This document shows positions 42,028-51,227 of a DNA stretch of 64,000 bases, piece by piece; position 1 is the stretch's first letter; each line of letters begins with the position of its first letter. Origin of the DNA: Cellulomonas xiejunii (GTDB lineage: Bacteria > Actinomycetota > Actinomycetes > Actinomycetales > Cellulomonadaceae); the NCBI RefSeq assembly GCF_024508315.1, contig NZ_CP101987.1, positions 3,720,001 to 3,784,000 of the forward strand. Reading direction: 5' to 3'. Made by a program: the position numbers and the translations under genes. A model generated the notes under the pieces. The model was not told where the DNA came from, searched no databases, and worked only from the letters and a program-made list of their open reading frames with translations.

Positions 42028-42765
42028 TCAGCCGCGCGGGCTCGGCCGCCACGCGGCACGCAGCCGCCCCAGCAGTGAGGTGCGTGGGTGGTAGCGGTAC
42101 AGCAGCACTTCAGCTGTCACCGCTTCCAGGGTCGTCATGTCCACGTACGACAACTGCTCTGAGGCGATGAAGACCACCGACCCGGTGCTGACGTCGACCG
42201 GGTCCAACACCTGCCAGACCCGCGGACGACGGAACGAGTACGCGGGGCGCAGGATGAGGAACGTCCCGTCGTCGTCGACCCACTGGTCGACGACGATCCA
42301 CGCGTCACCGTTGGTCTGACCGTAGGAGGCATCCCCGTGCCGTCGGTCAGCTCGCTGGGCTAGCGCGAGTCGTTCCTGACCCTCGCCGATGGGGTAGAGC
42401 ACTGGCACTACCTGCGTACGCCCGGCGCGCGCCGACTGGGAGACGTCCGGCTGCGTGCACGGGTGCTTCGGCCAGGGTGGGCCCATCTCGTCGAAGTAGA
42501 CCCTGCTCCCGTGCTCGTTCGAGTAGAAGTAGACGGCGGCTCTGCACACAGGGCAGAAGGCGTTGGGACTGGCCCATCGAGTCGACTTCGGGCCACTTGG
42601 GGCGGGCGGGAGGGAGGTCGAGCGAACGCTCGAGGATCCGTAGGTTCGCCAGGTGTAGGACGTCCGCCCACGGCCGCCGGCACGGGTCACCGTGTGCGGC
42701 GACACCCAGTGCTTGCGCCCGCCGCGGCCTCGGCGGTAGTGCCCTCGCCGTCGGTACGTCGTCAC
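42028..42765 (-). CDS. protein with zinc-ribbon-like PWPKHPC motif
   Basis: GTG at 42765 gives 245 residues; an alternative GTG at 42873 would add 36 residues of poor quality. The N-terminal part (RRRGHYRRGRGGRKHWVSPH) is basic. It is followed by a conserved putative metal site, AFCPVCRAAVYFYSNEHGSR then YFDEMGPPWPKHPC. This motif recurs in bacterial hypotheticals from varied mobile or defence contexts. The C-terminal 100 residues are beta-rich (WIVVDQWVDDDGTFLILRP, GSVVFIASEQLSYVD). The function is not known to me. Two 20-bp repeats overlap the start and create a 7-codon leader ending at the GTG. Confidence 0.68.
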   Translation of the reverse strand: MTTYRRRGHYRRGRGGRKHWVSPHTVTRAGGRGRTSYTWRTYGSSSVRSTSLPPAPSGPKSTRWASPNAFCPVCRAAVYFYSNEHGSRVYFDEMGPPWPKHPCTQPDVSQSARAGRTQVVPVLYPIGEGQERLALAQRADRRHGDASYGQTNGDAWIVVDQWVDDDGTFLILRPAYSFRRPRVWQVLDPVDVSTGSVVFIASEQLSYVDMTTLEAVTAEVLLYRYHPRTSLLGRLRAAWRPSPRG

Positions 42766-42794
42766 GAAAAGTGGTAGGTCGTCATGAAAAGTGT
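42755..42794 (-). repeat. tandem 20-bp repeat over the start of the zinc-ribbon gene
   Basis: Two adjacent 20-base units (core GTCGTCAYGAAAAGTG) differ at three positions. On the minus strand the upstream unit has ATGACGACC and the downstream one GTGACGACG. The first ATG opens a seven-codon peptide whose TGA overlaps the GTG start. Confidence 0.6.
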
Positions 42795-43097
42795 GCCCCT
42801 CCGAGACTGGGGGCGCTCTGACCAGAACCGTCCCACCGTCAATGGTCAGAGTATTCCTCAATGCAGCGGGCACTGATGCCCGTCGGGGCGTTCCCTGCCG
42901 CAGGTGATCCAGCTGATGAGCTCAGATTTGTGGACACGGCCGTCGAGTCGACCCTTCGCCTGCGGATCATCGCTTGGGCGTGCTCCGCTACGCGTACCGG
43001 ACCGGGAACCCGTTCGCGGGAGACAACCGCAAAATGCGAAACAGAGACGGGCTTAGGGGTTATTCGCCTGTTTCATCCGACCCGCGCGTCGCTGCAC

Positions 43098-44219
43098 TCA
43101 CGGGGCGCTCGGTCCCGCATCCTGCGGGCGCTCGGACTGCGGGGCGCTGAGGTGAGACAGGAACTGCTTGACCACCGAAGCCATCTGGTCGGCGTCCGCG
43201 AGCTCCATGTCCCCGGTGACGACGCGTTCGGACACCGCGCGCCAGCCCTCGCCCATCACGCCGGTGATCGTCGCGGCGACGCTGCCGGAGATAAGACTTC
43301 CGACCCCCGGGATCAGCTTCGCCAGACTGCCGACGGCCGCGCGACCACCGGCGCCGGCGGCGCTGGTCACAGCGCCCACGATCGCCGCTGTGTGCTCTTT
43401 GGGGATGTCGTAGATCGCGGAGATCTTCGCCATCAGCGCTGCCTGCGCAGGCACGAGGACCGCCGCGTCGGCGAGTGGGATGGGGGTGGCACCGACACCG
43501 CCGGCGAAAGCCACGGCGCCGGCGATCCACGACCTGGCGTACCGCGCCTTGATCGCAAGGTCGATCTTCTGTGCCGCAGCCACCGCGACCCGCTGTGCCT
43601 CGGGCACCGCACGGTATGTCGCATCGAGCAGCGCTTCCAAGCCGTGACGCTCCGTGCCGACGAAGTCGTTGGAGAGCGCCGCAGTCAGGACTGGTCGGCC
43701 ACCAACGATCGGGAGGTCCATCGCCGCGATCGCTTCCGCGAACTCGACGGCGGCGGGGTCGGCGGCGCCCGCCTTGGCGTCCACCTTGGTGAGGACGAGA
43801 ACCACCGGGATACCGAGGTCCGCGACCTTGCGGATGGCCTGGGCCTGCGACGGCTCAAGGCGGGCCGTCGCAGAGTTCACGCAGTACCAGGCGATGTGGA
43901 TGAGCCCGTTGCCCGGCCGGCGGCTCTTCTTGATCCGGCCCAGCAGGTCCTTGGCGAGGTTGCCCTGGCCGAGCTCGAAGCCGGCGCCGTCGTAGATGGC
44001 GAGCGTGCCCGCCGGGTTGACGTACTGGGCGGTTCCGGAGGTGACCGGGCTTCCCACTCCCGTCGCGGCGACGTCGGCACCGAAGACCGCGTTGAGGAGG
44101 GACGACTTGCCCGCACCGGTGGCTCCGAAGATCGCGATGTTGACCCTGCCGACGGCAGATTCCGCTTCCGCCTCGACCGCGAGGACGAGATCGTCGGCGG
44201 CGTCGGTCGTGTGGTTCAT
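43098..44219 (-). CDS. membrane-associated small GTPase with DUF697-like C-terminus
   Basis: This is a 373-residue protein. The GTPase domain has G1 IFGATGAGKSSLLNAVFG near 30-47, a G3-like YDGAGFE in place of the usual DTPG, and G4 VLTKVD. The C-terminal part has a basic helix (AAQKIDLAIKARYARSWIAG) and hydrophobic Gly/Ala-rich stretches (AVAFAGGVGATPIPLADAAV, IVGAVTSAAGAGGRAAVGSL) typical of DUF697/YcjF-like membrane regions. ATG at 44219 is preceded by GGAGAAAGG. It lies 107 bases downstream of the DUF6308 gene on the same strand. Such GTPases occur near stress and defence genes; the role here is unknown. Confidence 0.85.
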   Translation of the reverse strand: MNHTTDAADDLVLAVEAEAESAVGRVNIAIFGATGAGKSSLLNAVFGADVAATGVGSPVTSGTAQYVNPAGTLAIYDGAGFELGQGNLAKDLLGRIKKSRRPGNGLIHIAWYCVNSATARLEPSQAQAIRKVADLGIPVVLVLTKVDAKAGAADPAAVEFAEAIAAMDLPIVGGRPVLTAALSNDFVGTERHGLEALLDATYRAVPEAQRVAVAAAQKIDLAIKARYARSWIAGAVAFAGGVGATPIPLADAAVLVPAQAALMAKISAIYDIPKEHTAAIVGAVTSAAGAGGRAAVGSLAKLIPGVGSLISGSVAATITGVMGEGWRAVSERVVTGDMELADADQMASVVKQFLSHLSAPQSERPQDAGPSAP

Positions 44220-44326
44220 CTCGGTGCCTTTCTCCGGGGTGGCCGAGGGCCTGGTCGCATCAGGGTCCGGCGCCGACCCAGCCTGTCGCCACGCAAGGGG
44301 CTGCGCCACGCGACAGCTGCTGAAAT

Positions 44327-44974
44327 CTAGTTCTCGGGTACGTACCCGCTGCCGACCATCCACGCGAGCACGTCGAACACCCGCAGCACCGACACCTCCG
44401 ACCCGAGACCGGCCGCGGAACGAAGCTCCTCGAGCCGTCGGTGGCCGGCGCACTCGTCCGCGGTGAGCCATGCGTGCAACGGCACCCAGTAGCGGCCCTT
44501 CACGACGGACAGCTCGGCGGTGACGACGGCGTCGAGGATCGGGACGAGATGCGGCCGCTTGCGCGCCAGCAGCTTGGTGGCGGTCGTCTCGCCGATCCCG
44601 GGAATCGCCAGGAGCTCTCGGTAGACGTCCCGCACGGGCCAGGCTCCGCCCACCTCGTCGGCCGTGATCTCGGCGAGTGCCACATCGGTGGGGATCTTGG
44701 CGAGCAGGCCGCCCAACTCGGGTCCACGCGCCTCGAGGAGCTGCAGCACTGCGGACGCGGGGACAGTCACCGAGAGCATCGACACGGCCACGATGTCGTC
44801 GGACGTGAAGGTGTCGGCAACGTCAGGCCGGTCACCGCCGCCTCCGAGCCGCTCGAAGTACGCACCGGTGAAGCCGCCCGCCGGCAGCGGCGCGAAGTAG
44901 CGCTGGAGCGCCGCCACCGCCATGTGCTCACCCGCCGGCACCAGGAGAGCCTCGAGTCGTTCGCTGATCTGCAC
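44327..44974 (-). CDS. DUF6308 family protein (helix-hairpin-helix)
   Basis: This 215-residue cytoplasmic protein starts at GTG 44974, with GAGGAG upstream. It includes the region YFAPLPAGGFTGAYFERLGG followed by FTSDDIVAVSMLSV, as in DUF6308 proteins. A helix-hairpin-helix-like element, LLAIPGIGETTATKLLARKR near 132-151, suggests DNA binding. No catalytic motif is evident. It sits between the NERD-helicase gene and the GTPase gene, all on the minus strand, so the three may form one transcription unit. The sequence-level assignment is good; the function is unknown. Confidence 0.82.
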   Translation of the reverse strand: MQISERLEALLVPAGEHMAVAALQRYFAPLPAGGFTGAYFERLGGGGDRPDVADTFTSDDIVAVSMLSVTVPASAVLQLLEARGPELGGLLAKIPTDVALAEITADEVGGAWPVRDVYRELLAIPGIGETTATKLLARKRPHLVPILDAVVTAELSVVKGRYWVPLHAWLTADECAGHRRLEELRSAAGLGSEVSVLRVFDVLAWMVGSGYVPEN

Positions 44975-45146
44975 GTCGTCTCCTCGTCGTCGAGCGCAAC
45001 GCGCTGGGTGCGCGGTTCCCACACGTGCGGCTGACCCGCGCTGCCAAGCCCGACGTGTGCCGCGCCGCCCGCCGTGCCCGAAGTGTCGCAGAGGCACGAC
45101 CGGCGGACAGGAAGTTCAGGAAGTTGCGCTCCGGTGCGGTCGAACC

Positions 45147-46835
45147 TCACCCGGTCGTGTCGACCGAAGATGCGAGCACCCACTCCCACGCATCCCCCAA
45201 CCGCTTCCGCACCGCCTCCCCACCCACGTCCTCCACGTACCCCCGCGGCCCCACGACCACGAGCAGCACCCGCGCCCGCGACAGCCCTGTGTAGAGCATC
45301 GTCCGCGCCCGCGCCGCGTCCCGGATCCCGTTGACGGCCAGCACGACGACCGTCCGCTCGAGCCCTTTGAACCCGAGAACGTGCCCGTAGAACACGTCCT
45401 CGCCAGCGAAGAACCCGTCCCAGTACTCCTGGTAGCCGGCCAACCCGACGGTCTCGACCTGCATCGGATGCCGCCGCCCGGTGGTGAGCAACGCAATCTG
45501 CCCGGGCTCCCAGCCCTCGTCGAGCAGGGCCTCGACGACGTCGTCCGCGGCACCGACGGCCTCCTCGGCGGGGACGTCGACGACGCGCACCGGCGCGCCC
45601 GGCCACCCCCGTGGTCGGGTGACGCCCTCGTGCAGTGCGCCGCAGAGCTGGGCGATCTGCTTGGTGGAGCGCAGGTTCTCGTCGAGCTCGATAACGGTCA
45701 GCTCGACGGGCGCGGTGCCGGAGCGGGGGAACACCCGCTGGCCGTCGTCGGAGAACACCGCGAGGCGGCCGCCGGCGTGGTCGCGCAGGCAGCGCAGCAG
45801 CGCCGGCCACCACTCGTCGCCGAAGTCCTGCGCCTCGTCGACGACGACGGCGTCGAACAGGTCCGCCTCGGGGCGCTGCGCGGCGAGGTCGCCGAGCTCG
45901 CGCGGCAGGCGCTCCTCCCAGTCCGCCGGGTCGGCGTCGTCGCCCGGCGCCGCGCCCCACCGCACCGGCAGCTCGTGGAACAGCCCGACGTACGCGGGCC
46001 GTTCCCGCACCGGCCACGTCACGGTCGTCCGCTCGAGGTACCGCGCCAGGCCGCGGGAGTAGCACATGAGCGCGACGCGCTCCCCCGCCCGGGCACGGCG
46101 GCGCGCGTGCTCGAGTGCGAGCCACGTCTTGCCCGTCCCCGCCCCTCCGACGACGTGCACCCGCGGCACCGCGTCGAGGAACCGCATGGCGTGCGCCTGC
46201 TCGCGCGTCAGCCGGTCGAGGTGGTCCTCGTACTCGGCAGCGACGGCGAGGGTCTCAGCCTGTGACGGGAACCCGCCGGTCAGCCACTCGACGAGCGCTT
46301 CAGCGACCGGCTCGTCGAGCGGCGCGTGACCGGCCCCGTGCTCGGCGATCGCCCGGCGCACGAGGTGGACGGCGCGCCCGCCGTCAGCGACGTCCCCCCG
46401 GTCGAGCAGCATGGTCCTCGGCAGCTCCGGCGCGTCCCAGTCCCCCGGCACGTAGGTGTGCGGCAGGGCGACGAGGTGCGCCGTGCGGGTCCGCGCCGCC
46501 GCGAGGCCGTGCCGGGCCAGCAGCGCCAGGAGGGTGTGCTTGGCGTCCTGCACCTGCCCGACGGGGTCGATGGGGTGACGCCCCGCACCGGACCCTTGCC
46601 ACCACTGCCCGTCGGCGCGGACGACGTGCCCGCCCTTCACCTCGATCGCCGCGACACCCAGCCCCGGCCACACGACGAGCAGGTCGATCTCACGTTCCTT
46701 GGGACCGTCCTGCAGCGCGGTGCCCGCGAGGAGCACGGCGTCGTCCGGCAGGTGGTCGCGCAGCGCTTCCCAGACGGTCTGCTCGGCACCGCCGTCCTCG
46801 GGGAACGCGGGGTGCTCGGGGTAGGTGCGCGCCAC
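45147..46835 (-). CDS. NERD nuclease-related domain / UvrD-like helicase
   Basis: This is a 562-residue protein. Residues 20-130 form a NERD domain with nuclease-like residues EIDLLVVWPG and AIEVKGG (D and ExK, near 48 and 63). The rest is an SF1 UvrD-type helicase: VVGGAGTGKTWLAL near 228, VVVDEAQDFGD near 332, GFKGLERTVVVLAV, and MLYTGLSRARVLLVVVG. GTG at 46835 has GAGGAGG nine bases upstream. NERD-helicase proteins occur in defence islands and are thought to act on DNA. It lies between the NB-ARC gene upstream and the DUF6308 gene downstream, all on one strand. Confidence 0.88.
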   Translation of the reverse strand: MARTYPEHPAFPEDGGAEQTVWEALRDHLPDDAVLLAGTALQDGPKEREIDLLVVWPGLGVAAIEVKGGHVVRADGQWWQGSGAGRHPIDPVGQVQDAKHTLLALLARHGLAAARTRTAHLVALPHTYVPGDWDAPELPRTMLLDRGDVADGGRAVHLVRRAIAEHGAGHAPLDEPVAEALVEWLTGGFPSQAETLAVAAEYEDHLDRLTREQAHAMRFLDAVPRVHVVGGAGTGKTWLALEHARRRARAGERVALMCYSRGLARYLERTTVTWPVRERPAYVGLFHELPVRWGAAPGDDADPADWEERLPRELGDLAAQRPEADLFDAVVVDEAQDFGDEWWPALLRCLRDHAGGRLAVFSDDGQRVFPRSGTAPVELTVIELDENLRSTKQIAQLCGALHEGVTRPRGWPGAPVRVVDVPAEEAVGAADDVVEALLDEGWEPGQIALLTTGRRHPMQVETVGLAGYQEYWDGFFAGEDVFYGHVLGFKGLERTVVVLAVNGIRDAARARTMLYTGLSRARVLLVVVGPRGYVEDVGGEAVRKRLGDAWEWVLASSVDTTG

Positions 46836-46963
46836 TGTCGTGACCTCCTCGGGTGGGTGTCCCGTCTTCCGTATCGACACCGCACGGTGCGTGCTGGAGG
46901 GCTCGTTCGATCGACGTCCCGACGTCGGTCGTCAGCGGCGCCCGGGCCGCGCTGCCACCTCCG

Positions 46964-49900
46964 TCAGTCCGGGCCATCCGCCCGGGTCAGCTTCTCGGCC
47001 CGCCGCTCCGCGGCATCCGCCTCGTCGGTCCGTCCGAGGGCTCGGAGGCTGCTTGCGAGCTGTGACAGTACCCGGGCCCGGAAGCTCGTGAGGGGCGGAT
47101 CCTGCGTGCCCGCAGTGAGGTCGGCCACCATGTCGGCGACGTTGACGGCGCCTCGGTGACACTCCACGGCATCCTCCGGACGCCCGGCCATGTGGTGAAG
47201 AGATCCCAGGAGGAGGAGGGCGTCCGCCAGCCCCAGCTGCGCGTCACGGTCGCCCGGATCCTTGAGGGTTGCCTCACGCCAAAGGTCTACGGTCCGGCGC
47301 TGCGTCGCTGTCGCCTGGTCTGTCCGCCCGAGCGCTGCCTGCACGTGCGCGAGCGACGTCAGCGCCTGGGCGAGGCTGCGCCGCGTCCCGGCGTCGCCGG
47401 GATCGCGGCCGACGAGGTCGTGCCACGCGCCCAGGGCGTCGACGAGCCACCGCTCCGCCTCGTCGAACCGCTCCTGGTCCCGCATCACATCACCCAGCGA
47501 GGTCTGCGCCTGTGCCAGCCCGCGAAGCACCTCGACGGACCCCGGTTCGGCCTCGAGCTCCGCCATCCGGATCGCCACCAGGCGACTGAAGAGGTACGCG
47601 GCGTCGTCGTGACGATCCAGTGCGCGACTCAGCTGCCCCATGTCCTGGAGGTGTGCGGCAAGGTCATGGCGCAGCTGTTCGTCGGAGTGCTCGGGCTCCG
47701 GCAGCTCCCGAGTCACCTGCACGGCACGGGTCTGAGCGTCGCGGGCGTCGTCCCGCCGGCCCAGGCCGAGGCACGCCGTCGAGACGGTTGCCAGCGCCAG
47801 CGCCAGCTGGCGACGCACGCCGATGTCGTCCGGGGAGAGCTCGCTCAGCATCCGGTAGACGTCCGCCGCCTCGGTCGCGGAGTGCAGCGCGTCGTCGATG
47901 CGCCTGTCGCGCAGCTGTGCCCCCGCGCGCTGGATCAGAGCGGAGGCCACTGCCGCCTCGCGGCCGCGCAGCTCACGCGGTTGGAGGCGAAGGAAGTCGA
48001 CGAGCTCGGTGTAGATGCCCACCGCGTCCCCGAACCGTTGGGCACCTATCGCGCCCAAGCCGGCCGCCTGCAGGGAACCGCTGACGACGGCGTCGGTCGC
48101 CACGGCACGACGGGCCTGCGCCCCATCATCCTCGTCCGCACCGTCCTCGTCCGGCCGCGCACGGGCCTGCAGCGCATGCGAGAGCACCTGCTCCGCGTCC
48201 TCCGACCGACCGAGGTGCGCGAGCAGGCCGGCCAGCACGACGAGGTCCTCGACGCACACACCCGCGCGTTCGATGACGTGCGGCAACGTCTCGACGGCGT
48301 CCGCCCACCTCCCCGCTGCCGCCTGAAGACGTACGAGCGCTCTGAGCTCGACGACGCTCAGGTCCGTGTGCCCTTCCGCCGTGACCTCGGCCGTGAGGTC
48401 GCCCAGGAGCGGCGCCAGCTGGTCGTCCAGGCCGAGACGTTGCATGCGTTCCGCGACCGGAAGGACGGCGGCGATGTCGTCTCGCGGGTGGCCCTCCACC
48501 ATGCGCGGGACACGTTCTGCGATGCGTCGGAGGAGATCCGCCCGCGCGGCATGGTCACCGAGTGCAGTCTGCAGCTCCACGAGCGTGACCAGGTCGTCGA
48601 GCGAACTGCCGAAGTCCGGGACGCGCGCGTAGACGGTCAACGCCTCCGAGAGACGCTGCCGCGCCTCCACGTCGCGCCCCAGCCTCGCGAGGACCTCCCC
48701 GGCACGCTGGAGCTCGATCGCTCTCTTCTCGTCGTCTGCGGAGGGCCGGGCCAGGACCCGTTCGTAGAGGGCCGCCGCCTCCTCGTACGCCGAGTGGGCC
48801 TCTGCCGCCAGCCCCGCATGCTCGGCGGTGTCCGCCAGCGACGCGAGCTGCCAGGCCATAATCGCCTCTCCGGTCGCCCCACCTCGTCGGAGGTACGACG
48901 CGATCACTGCCTTCACGTCACGCTGCGACGTGTACGAGCGGACCGCCTCCCGCGCGACGCTCAGCAGCACCTGCGCGGTCCGGTGGGCGGCGCTCCCCGG
49001 GACCGCGCGGGAGACGAGCGGTTCGAGGTTCCGACGTAGTCCTGCCCTGACGGCCTGGTCACCGGTGGCCAGCCGCAGCAGCCACTGGTTCGTGAGCACG
49101 GCCGCGGCGTCCGCGATGTCCGTCGGGTCGGCGACCTCGAGGACCGCTCGTGCGGCGAGAGGGTGGATCGCGAGTGCCCCCTTCTTCCAGGAGGGGCCTC
49201 GCATCTCGAGAACACCATGCCCGACGAGGCGCTTGACGGCCTCGGGCATGCGGTGCGGGACGACCTCCGAGGGCTCGCCCAGGACCCAGGTGAGGACTGC
49301 CGGGCACGACCAGATCCAGGACGGGTGCCCCTCGGGCGCCTGGAGCGCCGCGACCGTGGCCGCCCGTTCGACCACACCTGGCCGCAGGCCGGCGGACGCG
49401 CGGTCGAGCGCGATGCGCCAGGTGGCGCCCACGAGGTGCCGGTAACCACCGGGGTCGGGTTCGTCGGCGGCGGTGTCCATCGTCGCGGCCGCGTCGAACT
49501 CGGTGATCCAGTCGTGGACCTCCATGGCGTTGGCGGTGATGGTCGCAGCGGCGACGGACAGCGCGAGCGGGTGGTGCCCGACCGCCGCGGCGAGCGCGGC
49601 TGTGTCCGTGGTGGAGGCGTGGGCGAGCGCCGCCGCCCCGCCGCTGCCCGGGTCGACCTGGCTGCGCAGCACGGCCTCGGACTCCGATTGCGTGAAGACG
49701 TCGACGCCGACGACGTGCCCGTGCGACGGGACGCGGGCGTCGCGCGCCCGTGTCGTCAGGAGGACCCTCCCGAGCGGGTTGGTGCCAGGCGGGAGGAGTC
49801 CCGCGTCGATGAGCCCCGTGGCGTCGGCGTCGTCCAGCACGACCAACCACCGCCAGTCGGAGACCACGAGTGCCTCGAGCACCGTGCGGGCCCGTGCATC

Positions 49901-51064
49901 GAGCGCATCCGGTCCGTCGACCGGCACGGCTCCCAGCCCGGGAACCCGGTCGAGCACCGCCGAGAACGCATCGCGGACGGCGTCCGGGCCGGCGGAGTCG
50001 ACCCAGACGAGGAGCACCTCCGCGTCGTCACCCTCCCACGCGAGCGCGTCCTGCATGACGCGTCGTGCGACGAACGACTTGCCGTGGCCCGGTCCGCCAC
50101 GCAGCCACACCCTGCGGTCACCGTCCGACGCCCAGAGCCGCTCGATCTCGTCGTCGACGGCCCGCCGGACGTACGCGGCGCCCACGGTGGCGACGGGCCC
50201 GACGACGATGCGACCGTGAGGACGCCACGGTTCCGCGGGCGTCGGCCGCCGGACGTCGCTTGCCGGACCCGGCGCACCGGGGGCCGCCGCGTCGATGCTC
50301 GAGACCTTGACCTGCCGCCGCCCGCGAGCGTCGACGACGATCATGAGCGCCATCGAGGCGCTCGGCAGCGGCGAGGGTGCGTCCCGGAGGAGCTCCTCGG
50401 CGACGAGGACCGCCAACCGCGCGCCCTTCGTGCGGAAGGCCTGCCCTGAGGTGGCGTCGGCCGTTCCCTCACCCAGCCCTGTCAGCCTCGTTCGTGTGCG
50501 CTCGGTGAGCAGCTCCGCCGCGAGGTCCCGGTTGCCGTCGGAGGACGCGATGGCCGCACTCGTGCGCCGTCCTCCGACAGTGATCTCCTGGCCGCTCCGG
50601 ATCGGCAGCTTGGGTCGCTGCTCGTTCTGCTCGAGGTTCCAGTACACCTGCGCGATCTTCCGGAAGCCCACCTCGCTCACGGGCGCGCTCCTGTTGAGGA
50701 ACGCCCGCGCTGCGGGCTCGTCGGAGAGTCGGACGACCACCTCGTACAGGCGACCGCGCAGCGCGTCGGCGTCCTGCTCGATCTCCGGGACGCAGGCCCG
50801 GAGAAGGGCCATGGCCCGGGACGGCGGGGCGACGTCGTCGAACTGGCTGGTGGACAGGTCACGGTGCTCGGACAGCCCGTACCTCTTCGCGAGTTCGTTG
50901 ACGTACGCGGCCACGACGACGAGCGGATCGGCCGGCACGGGCTGGTCCGCCGGGGGCCCGTGAAGGACGCGGTAGAGCTCCGCGCGCTCCGGTCGTTGCT
51001 CAGCACGGCTCGTGAGCGCCGCGAGGAGATCGCCGTCGACCTTCAGCTCCGGTTTCACCGTCAC
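46964..51064 (-). CDS. STAND NTPase with NB-ARC-type ATPase and TPR repeats
   Basis: This protein has about 1366 residues. The first 150 residues are an uncharacterised helical domain (PSRAMALLRACVPEIEQDAD, VGFRKIAQVYWNLEQNEQ). The NB-ARC/STAND module has Walker A LRGGPGHGKSFVARR near 326, Walker B LVVLDDAD near 410, LLTTRARD and GHHPLALSVAAA near 496. From about 730 to the end are TPR-like helical pairs, for example LGRRDDARDAQTRAV and LGRTDQATATQRRTVDLW. STAND proteins of this layout sense a trigger through their repeats and activate an N-terminal effector; many are anti-phage. GTG at 51064 is chosen; GTG 51058 is equally possible, and a strong AAAGGAGG further upstream has no matching start. 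Confidence 0.85.
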   Translation of the reverse strand: MTVKPELKVDGDLLAALTSRAEQRPERAELYRVLHGPPADQPVPADPLVVVAAYVNELAKRYGLSEHRDLSTSQFDDVAPPSRAMALLRACVPEIEQDADALRGRLYEVVVRLSDEPAARAFLNRSAPVSEVGFRKIAQVYWNLEQNEQRPKLPIRSGQEITVGGRRTSAAIASSDGNRDLAAELLTERTRTRLTGLGEGTADATSGQAFRTKGARLAVLVAEELLRDAPSPLPSASMALMIVVDARGRRQVKVSSIDAAAPGAPGPASDVRRPTPAEPWRPHGRIVVGPVATVGAAYVRRAVDDEIERLWASDGDRRVWLRGGPGHGKSFVARRVMQDALAWEGDDAEVLLVWVDSAGPDAVRDAFSAVLDRVPGLGAVPVDGPDALDARARTVLEALVVSDWRWLVVLDDADATGLIDAGLLPPGTNPLGRVLLTTRARDARVPSHGHVVGVDVFTQSESEAVLRSQVDPGSGGAAALAHASTTDTAALAAAVGHHPLALSVAAATITANAMEVHDWITEFDAAATMDTAADEPDPGGYRHLVGATWRIALDRASAGLRPGVVERAATVAALQAPEGHPSWIWSCPAVLTWVLGEPSEVVPHRMPEAVKRLVGHGVLEMRGPSWKKGALAIHPLAARAVLEVADPTDIADAAAVLTNQWLLRLATGDQAVRAGLRRNLEPLVSRAVPGSAAHRTAQVLLSVAREAVRSYTSQRDVKAVIASYLRRGGATGEAIMAWQLASLADTAEHAGLAAEAHSAYEEAAALYERVLARPSADDEKRAIELQRAGEVLARLGRDVEARQRLSEALTVYARVPDFGSSLDDLVTLVELQTALGDHAARADLLRRIAERVPRMVEGHPRDDIAAVLPVAERMQRLGLDDQLAPLLGDLTAEVTAEGHTDLSVVELRALVRLQAAAGRWADAVETLPHVIERAGVCVEDLVVLAGLLAHLGRSEDAEQVLSHALQARARPDEDGADEDDGAQARRAVATDAVVSGSLQAAGLGAIGAQRFGDAVGIYTELVDFLRLQPRELRGREAAVASALIQRAGAQLRDRRIDDALHSATEAADVYRMLSELSPDDIGVRRQLALALATVSTACLGLGRRDDARDAQTRAVQVTRELPEPEHSDEQLRHDLAAHLQDMGQLSRALDRHDDAAYLFSRLVAIRMAELEAEPGSVEVLRGLAQAQTSLGDVMRDQERFDEAERWLVDALGAWHDLVGRDPGDAGTRRSLAQALTSLAHVQAALGRTDQATATQRRTVDLWREATLKDPGDRDAQLGLADALLLLGSLHHMAGRPEDAVECHRGAVNVADMVADLTAGTQDPPLTSFRARVLSQLASSLRALGRTDEADAAERRAEKLTRADGPD

Positions 51065-51227
51065 GACCAGAGCCTGGCAGTGCCGAGGGGTCGCGGAGAA
51101 CCTCCTTTCGGGGGGCCACCCGGGCACTGACCGGGGCATACGGAGGAATTCCTGGTCTGGATGCCCCTTCTGCGTCCCGCCATCGTCGTGCCATCACCTC
51201 ACCGACGCAGACCCGAAGGAGCGCACC

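Noticed and set aside
43038..43074. GAAACAG / CTGTTTC inverted repeat downstream of the GTPase gene
   Set aside because: Short arms, a 23-base loop and no clear partner gene; not strong enough to call a terminator or attachment site.
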